A stretch of DNA of 64,000 bases. Source: Bacteroidaceae bacterium HV4-6-C5C. GTDB lineage: Bacteria > Bacteroidota > Bacteroidia > Bacteroidales > Bacteroidaceae. The notes under the pieces are model-generated. The model had not been told where the DNA came from, searched no databases, and was given only the letters and a program-made list of their open reading frames with translations. The stretch lies in the NCBI GenBank assembly GCA_007896885.1, contig VOIU01000009.1, forward strand, positions 109,572 through 173,571. Reading direction: 5' to 3'. The translations under genes and the position numbers were made by a program. Below, piece by piece: positions 45,203 through 56,400 of this stretch. Each line of letters opens with the position of its first letter. The first letter of the stretch is position 1.

Positions 45203-46159
45203 ATGAAAATAGTAGCATTAGACGGTTACGCCGCCAACCCAGGAGATTTATCATGGGATGAATTAAAAACCTTAGGAGATTGCACAGTTTATGAGCGCAC
45301 AGCTCCCGATGAGCTTTTACAACGAGCTGCCAACGCAGAAGTTTTACTAACAAACAAAGTAGTAATCTCAGCCGAGACATTAGCAGCATTACCCCAACTT
45401 AAGTATATCGGAGTACTAGCAACTGGCTATAATATTGTTGACACCAATGCTGCAAAAGAACGTGGAATCATAGTAACAAACATACCTTCATATAGCACTC
45501 CTTCGGTCTCACAAATGGTATTTGCGCATATCCTTAACATTGCTCAACAAGTGCAGCATCATTCGGAAGAAGTACGTAAAGGAAGGTGGAGCAGTAATCC
45601 TGATTTCTGTTTTTGGGATACTCCGCTCATAGAATTACGAAACAAAAAAATTGGAATTGTTGGTTTAGGACACATAGGATATACCACTGCACGTGTAGCC
45701 ATAGGTTTTGGTATGCAAGTGTATGCATACACTTCAAAGTCTACACTCCAACTACCACCTGAAATCAAAAAACTTGATTTAGATAGATTGTTTGCCGAAT
45801 GCGATATCATTACACTCCATTGTCCTTTGACTGAAAAGAATCGTGAAATGGTTAATGCGGAGCACCTCTCACTTATGAAGAAATCTTCAATTTTGATTAA
45901 TACCGGTAGAGGGCAGCTTATTAATGAACAAGATCTTGCTAATGCATTAAATGAAGGGAAAATTTATGCAGCTGGACTTGATGTTTTATCACAAGAACCT
46001 CCACGGGCAGATAACCCATTATTAAGTGCCCGTAATTGTTATATTACTCCACATATTGCATGGGCAAGTACGGAGGCGAGAGAACGCTTAATGAATATTC
46101 TAATTGATAATCTAAAAGCATATATTGATGGCAAACCGATTAATAACGTAGCTAAGTAA
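45203..46159 (+). CDS. D-2-hydroxyacid dehydrogenase
   Basis: A 318-residue NAD-dependent enzyme. Rossmann motif GIVGLGHIGYTTARVAIGFG, catalytic arginine in NTGRGQLI, glutamate in LDVLSQEPP and histidine in YITPHIAWAS. The family includes glycerate (hydroxypyruvate) and lactate dehydrogenases; the sequence looks nearest to the glycerate dehydrogenase group, but the substrate cannot be fixed. An EEP-family gene begins 35 bases downstream, probably in the same transcript. Confidence 0.92.
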   Translation: MKIVALDGYAANPGDLSWDELKTLGDCTVYERTAPDELLQRAANAEVLLTNKVVISAETLAALPQLKYIGVLATGYNIVDTNAAKERGIIVTNIPSYSTPSVSQMVFAHILNIAQQVQHHSEEVRKGRWSSNPDFCFWDTPLIELRNKKIGIVGLGHIGYTTARVAIGFGMQVYAYTSKSTLQLPPEIKKLDLDRLFAECDIITLHCPLTEKNREMVNAEHLSLMKKSSILINTGRGQLINEQDLANALNEGKIYAAGLDVLSQEPPRADNPLLSARNCYITPHIAWASTEARERLMNILIDNLKAYIDGKPINNVAK

Positions 46160-46194
46160 CAATTATAAATATTTATCAAGAAAGAAATAAGAAT

Positions 46195-47295
46195 ATGGGA
46201 AAAACAGCTGTAAAAGGACTCTTGTACACCATTCCGGTAATTGTAACCTTGATACTTTCGGGAATTACTATTATTGGCTCATTTACCGGACATTATAACC
46301 CTGCTGCTTCTGTGATCTTTCCAGTATTGGAAGTATCTCTTCCGATACTGCTTATATTGAATTTATTGGTCTCAGCTATCTGGGCAATAGCGCGTAAATG
46401 GTGGGCATTAGTTCCTCTTTTTGCCGTTTTGCTCAATTGGAATTATCTGACAGCTGTAATTCAGCTTCATGAAATAAAAAAAGACAAATCGGAATTAAAT
46501 GATAGCATTTCAACCAAACTGACTTTAGCGACATACAATGTGCAAAGTTTCGGTAATGAAATCACCGGTTATTCCTGTAAAGAAATAGCCCGCTATATGC
46601 AAAAGGAAGAAGCCGATATTCTCTGTTTTCAGGAATTTCAGGATAGCCAATACTTCCCGATAGACAGTATCCGTCGGATTCTCTCACATTGGCAATATAT
46701 ATGTGTACCCTCAAAAGACTCAATCCAAGGTATACTTCCTATCGCCATATTCAGTCGTTATCCTATTATCAGACACAAATATATCACATACGCCGGGAGT
46801 TCCAACTGTAGTATGTTCTGTGACATAGTGGTAAAGGGTGACACAATTCGCATTATTAACAACCACTTACAGACGACTAGTGTAAGTCTTAATCGCAGAA
46901 AATGGGAACGAGAATTGACCTCGAGAGATTCCAAACGCGAAGTGACCGCAATGAAAGGTGCTGCCGAAATATTATATGATAATAGTATAAAACGCGCCAT
47001 ACAAGTAGACAGTATATGTCGCCTCATTGACGACAGTCGCTATCCGGTCATAACGTGTGGAGATTTCAACTCGTTACCATCTTCTTATGTCTATCATGAA
47101 CTCACCAAAAGGCTTAAGGATGGATTTAAAACATGTGGAAAAGGATATATGTATACATATCGCTACTACAAACATCTTCTACGAATAGACTATATATTTC
47201 ATCCTGCTAATTTTAAGGGTATTCGCTACTACTCTCCAGATCTAGATTTATCAAGTGATCATAATCCGGTACTGATGAAGATGAAATTAAAATAA
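46195..47295 (+). CDS. Endonuclease/exonuclease/phosphatase (EEP) family membrane enzyme
   Basis: A 366-residue protein with three N-terminal membrane segments (to about 85) and an EEP domain: LATYNVQSFG, the metal-binding ILCFQEFQD, NNHLQTT, VITCGDFNSLPSSY and the C-terminal SSDHNPVLMKMK. These are the DNase I/exonuclease III-type catalytic residues. The anchor places the domain probably in the periplasm. Substrate could be DNA, RNA or a phosphodiester lipid headgroup. Convergent with a secreted nuclease gene across a strong shared terminator. Confidence 0.88.
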   Translation: MGKTAVKGLLYTIPVIVTLILSGITIIGSFTGHYNPAASVIFPVLEVSLPILLILNLLVSAIWAIARKWWALVPLFAVLLNWNYLTAVIQLHEIKKDKSELNDSISTKLTLATYNVQSFGNEITGYSCKEIARYMQKEEADILCFQEFQDSQYFPIDSIRRILSHWQYICVPSKDSIQGILPIAIFSRYPIIRHKYITYAGSSNCSMFCDIVVKGDTIRIINNHLQTTSVSLNRRKWERELTSRDSKREVTAMKGAAEILYDNSIKRAIQVDSICRLIDDSRYPVITCGDFNSLPSSYVYHELTKRLKDGFKTCGKGYMYTYRYYKHLLRIDYIFHPANFKGIRYYSPDLDLSSDHNPVLMKMKLK

Positions 47296-47345
47296 TCTTG
47301 TGAAGAGTGAAATTCCCATGGCGAGTATCTCATAATTCCAGAATA

Positions 47346-47388
47346 ATAAAGCGTCCCTGCTACAAAATGTAGCAGGGACGCTTTATTT
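47346..47388. terminator. Strong bidirectional terminator
   Basis: A perfect 20-bp stem (47346-47365 with 47369-47388; core GCGTCCCTGCTACA) with a 3-base AAA loop between two convergent genes. A/T runs on both sides make it work in both directions. Confidence 0.88.
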
Positions 47389-47455
47389 ATATACAGATAT
47401 ATTCAGAGATTGCCTAAAGAGCGTTTTTAAAAAACCTTCTAAACATTTAATCACA

Positions 47456-48724
47456 CTACCAAGTCCAGTCACTCTCACCATAAATGCTTTCTACTTGATT
47501 TTCAACGTCATCAGGTAAGTTACAGAAGAAATCGAGACCTGTGAGTTGTTCCAATTTATCAATACTTACCGCGTAGGTTTTCATCACATCACTAGAAGCG
47601 TATTTTCCATTACTATATCCATAGTCGTCGCGATGTTCCACCCAAAAACCAATAGCATGATACACTCCGGCTTTTTCACTTAAAATAGCCATAAAATAAT
47701 ACTTGGGACAAGCAAGTCCATGTACTGTAAAGCCCTTATCATTAGTCCATTGACTTTTGCTACTATCGACATAATTGATGAGAAGCTGATCAATAGTACC
47801 ACCTTTAGTCAAATACAGTTTATCATAGTTATTTGAACGTGCCCAATTCTGAACCAGCCCTTCAAAAGAAGCCCAAAATCCTTGGTTGAAAGACGCTATT
47901 TGTGGACTCATATTGCTATAATAGAATGTCTGCGCATTGGCTTCTTTTGAGTAAACACGGTCGTAAGAAGCACACAAATGTCCTTTATCAAAACCGTCAT
48001 TTTTATGATCTTCCTCAGTTGTTTGCATCGAAGTAGGTAATCCAGGATCAACAGCCCAACTATCCGTACGATCAATAGCAATTTTGCTGGTCACAGCATC
48101 AAAGGAATAAGCCACCCATGCAGAATGTTTTTTTTCAGCATTCCATTCCAGCGCATAATTCAAGACTTGACTACCATTGAAAGTAACATAGTGATCAACA
48201 TAATAATTTGAAGCATTCAAATGGGGCATTTCATAATTAGTCACCGATACCTTGTCATAACCAGTATTTGCATTGGCATTAGGACGTTGATCAGTCTTAC
48301 CTAAAATATATTCAATACCGACATTACTGCCATCAATATAAGCTACTCTAAGCTTGATATACTTATAAGTAGTTAAAGACGTATAACGTACCCAATAAGT
48401 AACACCTTCTACAATGGAAATGCTATCTTTCCAATTAGTGCTTATAGTCGCAGGGAGCTCTTTCATAGCATCCAGTCTTACAGCATTGGTCTGTATGAAA
48501 GTATAACTCATCCCTGCGATTTTCTTATTTTTTATATAGAAAGGTTTGTCAAACCCATTTGGTTGCACAATGCTGGAATTAGAATTATCTCTAAGAATAA
48601 GGGAGGACGCTCCTTCTTCTGTTATCTCAATATTGTTCTTAGCTTGTGAATCAGGTGAGGAGTCACAAGCAACAAAGTAGCAGAGCCACAGTACAAGAAT
48701 AAAAATATTAGTTAGTTTACTCAT
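47456..48724 (-). CDS. Exported DNA/RNA non-specific endonuclease, lipoprotein
   Basis: A 422-residue protein. Lipoprotein signal (IFILVLWLCYFVACDSSPD, lipid cysteine at about 20), a beta-rich N-terminal region to about 190, then a beta-beta-alpha-metal nuclease domain. The catalytic DRGH motif appears as FDKGHLCAS, with His as general base, followed by the metal-binding YYSNMSPQIASFNQGFW. Family members degrade DNA and RNA outside the cytoplasm. It lies 172 bases after the two-domain lipoprotein gene with a terminator in between, so it may be partly cotranscribed by read-through. Upstream lie a TonB receptor and lipoprotein, and convergent is an EEP enzyme. Confidence 0.9.
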   Translation of the reverse strand: MSKLTNIFILVLWLCYFVACDSSPDSQAKNNIEITEEGASSLILRDNSNSSIVQPNGFDKPFYIKNKKIAGMSYTFIQTNAVRLDAMKELPATISTNWKDSISIVEGVTYWVRYTSLTTYKYIKLRVAYIDGSNVGIEYILGKTDQRPNANANTGYDKVSVTNYEMPHLNASNYYVDHYVTFNGSQVLNYALEWNAEKKHSAWVAYSFDAVTSKIAIDRTDSWAVDPGLPTSMQTTEEDHKNDGFDKGHLCASYDRVYSKEANAQTFYYSNMSPQIASFNQGFWASFEGLVQNWARSNNYDKLYLTKGGTIDQLLINYVDSSKSQWTNDKGFTVHGLACPKYYFMAILSEKAGVYHAIGFWVEHRDDYGYSNGKYASSDVMKTYAVSIDKLEQLTGLDFFCNLPDDVENQVESIYGESDWTW

Positions 48725-48837
48725 AAAATATTCCTTTAATTGAAAGTTTTTTGAATTCTTTCCTAATTCGTAAATGATCTAATTATCATTATAATGCTAA
48801 TATGCAGAATTGTATTGATAGTATTCAAGTAAAAAAC

Positions 48838-48871
48838 AGCCCACCTATAAGATGAATCATATAGATAGGCT
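48838..48871 (-). terminator. Terminator after the two-domain lipoprotein gene
   Basis: On the minus strand AGCCTATCTATA and TATAGGTGGGCT form a 12-bp stem including G-U pairs, followed by GTTTTTTAC. It is 25 bases after the stop codon. Confidence 0.7.
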
Positions 48872-48895
48872 ATTATTTAAAAAATATTTTTATTT

Positions 48896-50341
48896 CTATT
48901 TAGGAATACCAACATATATATTATCCAACTGATAAGTAGTAGAAATCAAATTATCGCCTTTTGTCCCATTACCCAGGTATTTGAAAGCAACATAAACTTT
49001 CTTTCCCGTATACGACGACAAATCAACTTTATAATTACTCCAATTGGTATCATATCCACCTGTAGATGATTTATCTATAGTTAACTGCGAAGTAACATTA
49101 CTCCATGTTGCAGCCGATATATTAGCTGCCTCACCATCAAAATTATTCGAAATCAACAGACTCAGTGCATCTCCATTATAATACCCTAGTTTCATATCAA
49201 AACTCAAAATCATATCCTTACCCAAGTTCAAAACCGGAGTAACCAACCAGTTTTCAAGTACACCCTCATGTTTATTTGCAGATAGCGAAACATATAGATT
49301 TCCACTAAAAGATTTATAATCCCAATAATATGTACCCTGAACTAAAGCATTCAACCAACCGTCTCCTACAAAATGGTCATTGGTCTTTCCTGATTCAAAA
49401 CCTTCGTCCAATACTACATCAGGAACTTCACTCGGCAAAGTAACAACCCATTTACTATCGTCACCTGCTATTGTAGCACGTGCTTCTTTTTCCACTGTAG
49501 ATGTGGAAGTTTCAGTATCCTGATGCTCAATCTGAATATTATCCAACTGCACAGTAGTGTTTTTTGTAGCATCTCCCGCATATCTAAATGCAATATATAT
49601 AGATTTTCCGGCATAGACACTTAAATCATAAGTTCCGGCTTTAGCCATTGTACCATATCCTTTAGCAGGCTCTTCAGGAATTTTAAATTTAGATGTTATA
49701 TCTACCCATTTCGCCTTATCCTGAGTTAAATTAGAGACACTAGCACCACCGGAATAATCCTCTGAAATCAAAACAGAAAGTACATTACCCTTCCAATATC
49801 CAATGGCTAGATCGAAACTTAAAACATCTCCTTTAGAAATTTTTATTTTAGGAGAAACAAGCCAACTAGTCGCGACATCTTTTATATTGCCACATTGTGC
49901 ATAGGTATTTCCACTATAAGTAGAATATTTCCAATTGTAAACGCTATTTGCTTCAAAATTTGTCCAACCCTGAATATTTACATTATCGCCAACAGTATAG
50001 TTTTGCTCAAAATTCGTATTCAAAGTATAGACTGTAGTAGTCGAAGTAGATTTTTTGATTACATTGTACTTGATAGTTGCCTCTGAGCCTTTCTCTGCTG
50101 TATAATAATTAGCATTCAACCAGTCCTCAATTTTAGTTTTGGCAATAGCACTAGGATTATCAGGATTATCTTCTCCCATATTAAAACCATTTTTTCCCGT
50201 ATATGTGCCGCCATATGTCACTTGCAGCTTAAGCTGATTGCCAGCCTTATAATCTCGCAAACCATCAAAATCCGGTTCATGATTACAAGCTGTAAACACT
50301 AAAGCCAACGTAGCAGTAGATATTAATAATATTTTCTTCAT
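48896..50341 (-). CDS. Lipoprotein with two choice-of-anchor/jelly-roll domains
   Basis: A 481-residue lipoprotein. ATG at 50339-50341 gives MKKILLISTATLALVFTAC; the longer frame would overlap the TonB receptor gene. After a linker there are two tandem related domains (about 135-285 and 330-481). Both contain a W-Y-S-GN-Y start, W-L-V-S/T-P near the middle (TSWLVSPKIKI, ENWLVTPVLNL), LSFD...GY..G..LS-L-IS, and end in QLDNI. The pattern is that of choice-of-anchor J / DUF5017 beta-sandwiches found in surface lipoproteins. It follows the TonB receptor by 26 bases and is likely its partner lipoprotein. Confidence 0.82.
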   Translation of the reverse strand: MKKILLISTATLALVFTACNHEPDFDGLRDYKAGNQLKLQVTYGGTYTGKNGFNMGEDNPDNPSAIAKTKIEDWLNANYYTAEKGSEATIKYNVIKKSTSTTTVYTLNTNFEQNYTVGDNVNIQGWTNFEANSVYNWKYSTYSGNTYAQCGNIKDVATSWLVSPKIKISKGDVLSFDLAIGYWKGNVLSVLISEDYSGGASVSNLTQDKAKWVDITSKFKIPEEPAKGYGTMAKAGTYDLSVYAGKSIYIAFRYAGDATKNTTVQLDNIQIEHQDTETSTSTVEKEARATIAGDDSKWVVTLPSEVPDVVLDEGFESGKTNDHFVGDGWLNALVQGTYYWDYKSFSGNLYVSLSANKHEGVLENWLVTPVLNLGKDMILSFDMKLGYYNGDALSLLISNNFDGEAANISAATWSNVTSQLTIDKSSTGGYDTNWSNYKVDLSSYTGKKVYVAFKYLGNGTKGDNLISTTYQLDNIYVGIPK

Positions 50342-50367
50342 GTTTTTACTCGTTATACAGTCATTAA

Positions 50368-53052
50368 TCAGAATCTCACTCTCATACTCATAGACCAAGT
50401 ACGTCCAAAGCCATAGAATACAGTTGCATCTTTCCAGCCGTGACCGCCTGTTCTTGCTCCATTGTCAGTAGCATCGGTTATATATTGTTCATTCAATATA
50501 TTATTGCAATTGGCATACCATGTAGCATCAAGACCTGCAACTTTGAAACGATAAGAAATAGACGCATCAAAAGTATAGGCAGAAGGGATTCTCCAAGGTT
50601 GAGCTACATCAATAGGATTTCCATTCAAAGCACTTGTATTTATTAATCCGGCAATATCATAATCCGAATAATTTCGTCCAAAAAAGTTTCCATCTGCTCC
50701 AATGCGTAACCCTTTAAAAACTTCGTAGTTTATACCAAGAGCAGCAGTAGTTTGTGCAGCATTACCAATTCTGACATTTTTAGTATTCATAAGTAACTTA
50801 GCTTGTCCGTCAGAACCAGCTGGAACCACTGCCATATTTTTATCAACAGCTTGCCCGTTTGCATTGTACATATATCCCAAAACTCCATTTTTGGTCATTT
50901 TCCAATCTCCAAATGAGAACATGCCGTTAATAGTTAAGTTATGAACAGGACGATACTTAAAATCAAGTTCAACTCCCTGATGTAATTCATCAACCCCATT
51001 CAAATAAACATAAGAACTTTCCTGAGATACAGTAAGACGTTTTTGGATAGTACGATCATTCCAAGTCGTACGATATAAATTCAAGTTAAGTGAAAATGCT
51101 CTTGAAGAATATCCATAACCTAATTCGTAAGAGAAAACATTTTCATTTTTACAATTAGGATTAAAGGCATTACTTGTTTGAGAATTCAAAAATATTCCAC
51201 CCGAGAAATAAGGGGTACGAGAGAAATATCCAATATTAGCAAATACATTGTTATGGGCATCAAGGTTATAGTTGGCACCCCCTTTCACTCCATATCCAAC
51301 TTTAGTTTTTTTCGGTGATTTCTCATTATCAGCATAATAATAATCCTTTCTCCAGTTAGTAACACCACTTAAATTTCCAGAAAGTGTCACTGATAATTTA
51401 TCTTTAGAGTACTCGGCTTGTCCAAAAGCTCCATATTGAGCTATATAACTGTCAAAGTTACGGTAAACCACGTCGCCTACTCCAAGGCGCTCATTTTGCC
51501 ATGCAATATCATTTTTTTTATATAACACGCTTTTCCTATCCGTATCAACAACGTACTTACCACCTAATAAATTAGCGATTTCGGCTTTATGACCGCCATT
51601 GTAATATCGTAAATCAATACCACCTTGCAAATTTAAACATTCAGTCAATTGTTTATTGTATGTAGAAAGTAATCCATACCAAATATGAGTATTCATGTTC
51701 TTGGCCAATGCGGCAATACTACCATTATTTGATGCTGCATTATCATTCATCAAAGTAGCAAAGTCGAAAGTACCATCCACTTTACGATAGGTAGTATTAG
51801 GAATACCATAAGTAGCTCCATAAAGAGAATTTAGATTAGAACCCACTCCACGATAGCCATATCCATTACCAATAGACAAGTAGACAGAAGAGGACAAACT
51901 TGATTTAGAATTAATCTGCCATACATGATTTAACGATATCTGAGGCTTATGATAAGAATTATAACTAGTACCGGTCAAAATATTACCATTCATATCATAC
52001 CCAAATGCAGCGTTATAACGATAGCCTACTCCTTCATTTATCTTCTTTTGTTTGTCCCATTCTACAATAGTCAATTCATCATATCGCTTATTGTGAGTTT
52101 GAGGAGCTCCAGTTGCTGTCAAAGATAATGAATGATTGTCACTAATTCGCTTTGAAATATTCACAAACCAAGAATAGGAATTAAATCCAGTGCCTTGAAT
52201 ATAGCCATCTCCCCAGGTTCTGGACCCTAATACGGAGAAAGCCCACCCATCTTTTGTTAACCCGGATGAAAGACTAAACAACATTTTATTATATCCATCA
52301 TTACCGACTCCGTAAGATAGTGTACCACCTTTATTCGCATCGGTAGAGTTCGTAATAATATTAATAGAGCCACCCACGGATGGGGAAGCTAATTTAGACG
52401 CTCCTAATCCACGTTGCACCTGCATAGAACGGGTTACATCAGAAAGTCCAGCCCAATTAGACCAATAAATTCCTCCCCATTCCATATCATTCATTGGAAC
52501 TCCATTAATCATCACTCCGACGTTGGCAGCTCCAAAACCACGAACAGTGATACGGGATTCACCAAATCCACCATTATCTTTAGATGCATAAATACCCGGA
52601 GTAGACTTCAATATTTCCGGAAATTCTTGTGTGCTTAACTTCTCGGATATAAATATGGGATCCACAGAAGAAACAGCAACAGGAGTTTTACGAGCAATAG
52701 CAATAGAAGAAGTGATTGTAACATCAGACAGAGACACTGAATTAATTTCCATCTGAATAATCCCCAAATCAACGGAATTACCCTTTTGCGTTATTTTTTT
52801 CTTCAAGTTCTTATATCCGATATAACTAAACATAAGTGTAGCATTGCCTGCAGTAACACTCTGTTTAAAATACCCATTAATATCGGTAACGCTACCTTTG
52901 GAAGTTCCCTCAACCAATATTGAGGCGCCAACCAATGGTTCACCACTCTCAGCATCTACCAACTGACCCTTCACTGTAGTTTGCGCCCATGAGACGGCAC
53001 TGAAAGCCGATAACGCAACCACCAACAGGAAATGAATGAGATGTTTTTTCAT
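50368..53052 (-). CDS. TonB-dependent receptor with carboxypeptidase-regulatory domain
   Basis: An 894-residue outer-membrane receptor. Signal peptide (MKKHLIHFLLVVALSAFSAV to AQ), a regulatory-like domain (about 25-115: VKGQLVDAESGEPLVGASIL, GYFKQSVTAGNATLMFSYIG), a TonB-box-like VSLSDVTITS, a plug with ESRITVRGFGAANVGVMING and MQVQRGLGASKLASPSVGGS, and a barrel ending WSMSMRVRF. There is no SusD; the downstream partner is a two-domain lipoprotein. The substrate is unknown, although a secreted nuclease nearby allows nucleic-acid-derived compounds. Its promoter and leader match those of the next TonB receptor gene. Confidence 0.92.
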   Translation of the reverse strand: MKKHLIHFLLVVALSAFSAVSWAQTTVKGQLVDAESGEPLVGASILVEGTSKGSVTDINGYFKQSVTAGNATLMFSYIGYKNLKKKITQKGNSVDLGIIQMEINSVSLSDVTITSSIAIARKTPVAVSSVDPIFISEKLSTQEFPEILKSTPGIYASKDNGGFGESRITVRGFGAANVGVMINGVPMNDMEWGGIYWSNWAGLSDVTRSMQVQRGLGASKLASPSVGGSINIITNSTDANKGGTLSYGVGNDGYNKMLFSLSSGLTKDGWAFSVLGSRTWGDGYIQGTGFNSYSWFVNISKRISDNHSLSLTATGAPQTHNKRYDELTIVEWDKQKKINEGVGYRYNAAFGYDMNGNILTGTSYNSYHKPQISLNHVWQINSKSSLSSSVYLSIGNGYGYRGVGSNLNSLYGATYGIPNTTYRKVDGTFDFATLMNDNAASNNGSIAALAKNMNTHIWYGLLSTYNKQLTECLNLQGGIDLRYYNGGHKAEIANLLGGKYVVDTDRKSVLYKKNDIAWQNERLGVGDVVYRNFDSYIAQYGAFGQAEYSKDKLSVTLSGNLSGVTNWRKDYYYADNEKSPKKTKVGYGVKGGANYNLDAHNNVFANIGYFSRTPYFSGGIFLNSQTSNAFNPNCKNENVFSYELGYGYSSRAFSLNLNLYRTTWNDRTIQKRLTVSQESSYVYLNGVDELHQGVELDFKYRPVHNLTINGMFSFGDWKMTKNGVLGYMYNANGQAVDKNMAVVPAGSDGQAKLLMNTKNVRIGNAAQTTAALGINYEVFKGLRIGADGNFFGRNYSDYDIAGLINTSALNGNPIDVAQPWRIPSAYTFDASISYRFKVAGLDATWYANCNNILNEQYITDATDNGARTGGHGWKDATVFYGFGRTWSMSMRVRF

Positions 53053-53075
53053 ACTTCTGTTTTTTGTTAATGAAC

Positions 53076-53113
53076 TAATTAAATATTAAATTATGTATTA
53101 AGACACAAATATA
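53076..53113 (-). promoter_or_regulatory. Promoter and conserved leader of the 894-residue TonB receptor gene
   Basis: Minus-strand TATATTTG (53106-53113) followed by an AT-rich leader. The 38 bases 53076-53113 match 56740-56777 at 33 positions, and the distance to the start codon is also similar (23 against 28 bases). Confidence 0.7.
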
Positions 53114-53311
53114 ATTAAACGATTTATACTTACATTATATTTATACAGATTTCTTGCACTACAAAAAAAATAAAATGAAATTAATGTTCATAATGAAATA
53201 TCATAGAAGTAAGAGACTCTAACACCTTAACAAACAAAGAGAGCTATGATCAAAACAATGTGCAAGGTAATTTCAATTATAGCAAGACATTTTATCAGCA
53301 TATACAAAAAA

Positions 53312-53343
53312 CACCCCAAATGTGCATTAACACATTTGAGGTG
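53312..53343 (-). terminator. Terminator of the 1093-residue TonB receptor gene
   Basis: CACC-C-CAAATGTG (53312-53324) pairs with CACATTTG-A-GGTG (53331-53343), with one mismatch; on the minus strand it runs into TTTTTTGTAT. It is 87 bases after the stop. Confidence 0.75.
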
Positions 53344-53429
53344 AAAATTATTCAAATATAACATTTTCTTCAGTACTGAGATGCCTGAATCAAATTTCTC
53401 GACATCAGTGCGAAATCAACTTCTTATTA

Positions 53430-56400
53430 TCAATTGAAAATATAACGTACGCTAAACATTACACGATAAGTAGAAGCAGTAGCGTTATAGTTAGTATAAG
53501 TATTCTTCAATACTTGGTTGTTGACTTTCAACATAGTGTATGTTCCATCACTGTTATATGCTAGTGGAGCAGTAGTATTTACTTGTTTGTAAAGTCCCCA
53601 ATCCTTATTCAGCAAATTAGCGAGGTTTTGGATATCAACACCAAACTGCAAAGTGTTTTTCTTACCGGCAACCATTAAATTAATATCCTGATTGAATTTG
53701 AAGTCAAGCTGATGATGCCAAGGCATTACAACTCCACCACGCTCAGCATATTGTCCTAAGTGATTTTTCAGGTACTTATCTTGCATTACATAATTCCAAA
53801 AATCATTTTTCTGATCAGCAGCTGAGTAAAGCACCGCACCTGTATTTTTATCTTTTACTTCAGCAAAAGTCAATTCATCTTTTGAAGCTGGAATATACAT
53901 TAAGTTGTTAGCGCCACCATCACCTACGATATTTGAAGAGTAAGTATAAGAATAACGAGAATAAGAATATATACCACTATAACCCATAGGTACACCTTCG
54001 TAAAGGAAGGAGAAGCTACTCTTAAACATTTTAGCGTATGCAATAGAATAACCAACAGAAGCCAAAATACGATGAGGAGCTACATAAGTACCATACCCCA
54101 ATTCATGATCATTAATACCATTTATCGAATAAGTATTAGTCTTGTAAGCAGAAGTAACCTGATCGCCGATACCATCACCATAAGAACGAGCTTTAGAATG
54201 AGTGTAAGCAAAAGACAAGTCAAGACCAAAATCAAATGCTTTATGCAATTGCGCAGTAATGGAATAATAATAACCTCTATTATCACCATTTTCAATCAAA
54301 TATACATTTTGCTTATTATACGAACTGTATTTAGCACGATAATCATTAGTAGATACTTGTTGAGTAGCAGATGCATAATAATTAGGATTGCTTATCACAG
54401 CAGGTCCAAAATCCTTGTTATAGATACCCTCCAAAGTAAAATCGACATCTCCGGGCAACTTAGCATCAAAAGCCAAAGAAGTTTTCCAAGTAGCCGGCAT
54501 CTTCAAGTCATGAGCAATAATTGTCGGAGAACTTGGAGCAACCGGAGTTTTAGGATCAAAATTATTGGGATATAACTCCTTCAAAATCTCACTTCTGTTT
54601 GCATGAAAACTAGGTATTACTCCTGATGCAGCATGGTTTGGATCAAACGAGTATTGAATTTGCCCAACGTTAGAGTTTCCAACTGCAGATACCAACCATA
54701 CGAATGGCATGCGACCAACAAAGTATCCGGTTCCACCACGAATCACATATTTACGTTCTCCTGTCAAATCCCAATTAAAGCCAACACGTGGAGATACTGT
54801 CACGGAGTTCTTTGGAAGTTGATCTGTTGAAAAACTTTTTCCGGCAAAACGTAATTTTGCATAAGCTTCATTATAATTATTGTCCAAAGAAGGGTAAACA
54901 GGAAGCTCAAAGCGAATGCCGGTGTTCAATTTAAAATTATCACTAACATTCCATTGATCTTGGAAATAAGCAGAATACTGCATTTGTTTCATCTTAGATT
55001 GGAACTGAGACAAATCTGAGTTATTTGCATGAGTAATTAAAAAAGCAGAAGGTTTTTTATTATTTACAAAATCATCCCAAGAAGAGAACACATAAGCACC
55101 ATTAGCTCCCTGAGCATAACCATTAACTGCTGAATTAGACTCAAATTGCAAACCAGCCATAAGATTATGATTACCCAATGACCAGCTAGCCTCATCAGTA
55201 ACAACAAATGTCTTCACCTGACGTAAGTTACCTTCAGTAAACAACTCAGTACCAAACATAGCATAAGCCGCACCATCTTGTAGTATATAAGTAGTAGGGA
55301 ATGCACCTCCATCGTATGAGCGAGGCTCATCTTGGAAAGAATAGGTAAAGCGCAAAGCATTGTTTACCTTACCCCATTTAGAAGTCCATTCAGAAGCTAT
55401 AGATGAGAAATTCTGCTCTTGATAGTAACGTGAGTTCTTAAAAAAGAGTCCATAATTGGAAGATGCCCCTTGACCCTTGCTAATTGAACCACTACCAGGG
55501 AAAATATCATTAGCAGCCCAAGGGCTGGTAGAAGTAGAAGGTGCTGAACTATATTTATTTTTTGTCTTTGAGAAACGGAAGTTCAACTTATTCTTATCAT
55601 TTATATTCCAGTCGATACGAGCCAAAAATTTATAAGATGGAGAGCTTGCATTATAATCCTGATATGCTCCCGGATCATAATTATAAGTTTTAATCAAGTA
55701 GTTACGAATTTCATCCATCTTTGCAACCGTTGGACGATGATCAATACTAGAGATTGGAGTAGATTCACTAACACGAGCACGAGCCACAGGTCCTGCAGAG
55801 AGAAGATCTTCATACTCTCCGTTTACAAAGAAGAACAATTTATCTTTAATAATGGCACCGCCCAATGAAGCTCCATAAGTCACATCATGAGACTTATCCA
55901 AGCTTAAATCAGAATCACCAACTTTAGAACCCATTAAATGGTTGTTAGTGATATAACTATAAGCAGAACCTTTAAATTGGTTTGTACCCGACTTAGTCAC
56001 CGCATTAATAGAACCTCCGGTAAATCCGCTCTGGCGAACATCATAAGGAGTAACAGATACAGTCATCTGTTCCAATGCATCAATAGATATAGGAGAACCT
56101 CCGGCAGGAAGGTTTGAACCAATACCGAATGAATTATTGAAAGCAGCACCGTCCACAGTAATATATGACTGACGATAGTTACCTCCACCTACTGCAAAGC
56201 CGTTAGTTGTAGTAGCAGACTGAGGTGACAAACGCATCACATCATTCAAGCTACGGCTTACAGTTGGAATAGCAGCCATAGCCTTACTATCAATATTAGT
56301 AATTGCTCCGGCACGGTCCGACTTCATATTACTACTCTTTGCAGCGGTAATCACCACCTCATCCAACAATTCATTGGATTCTTTCATATTAGCATTGAGT

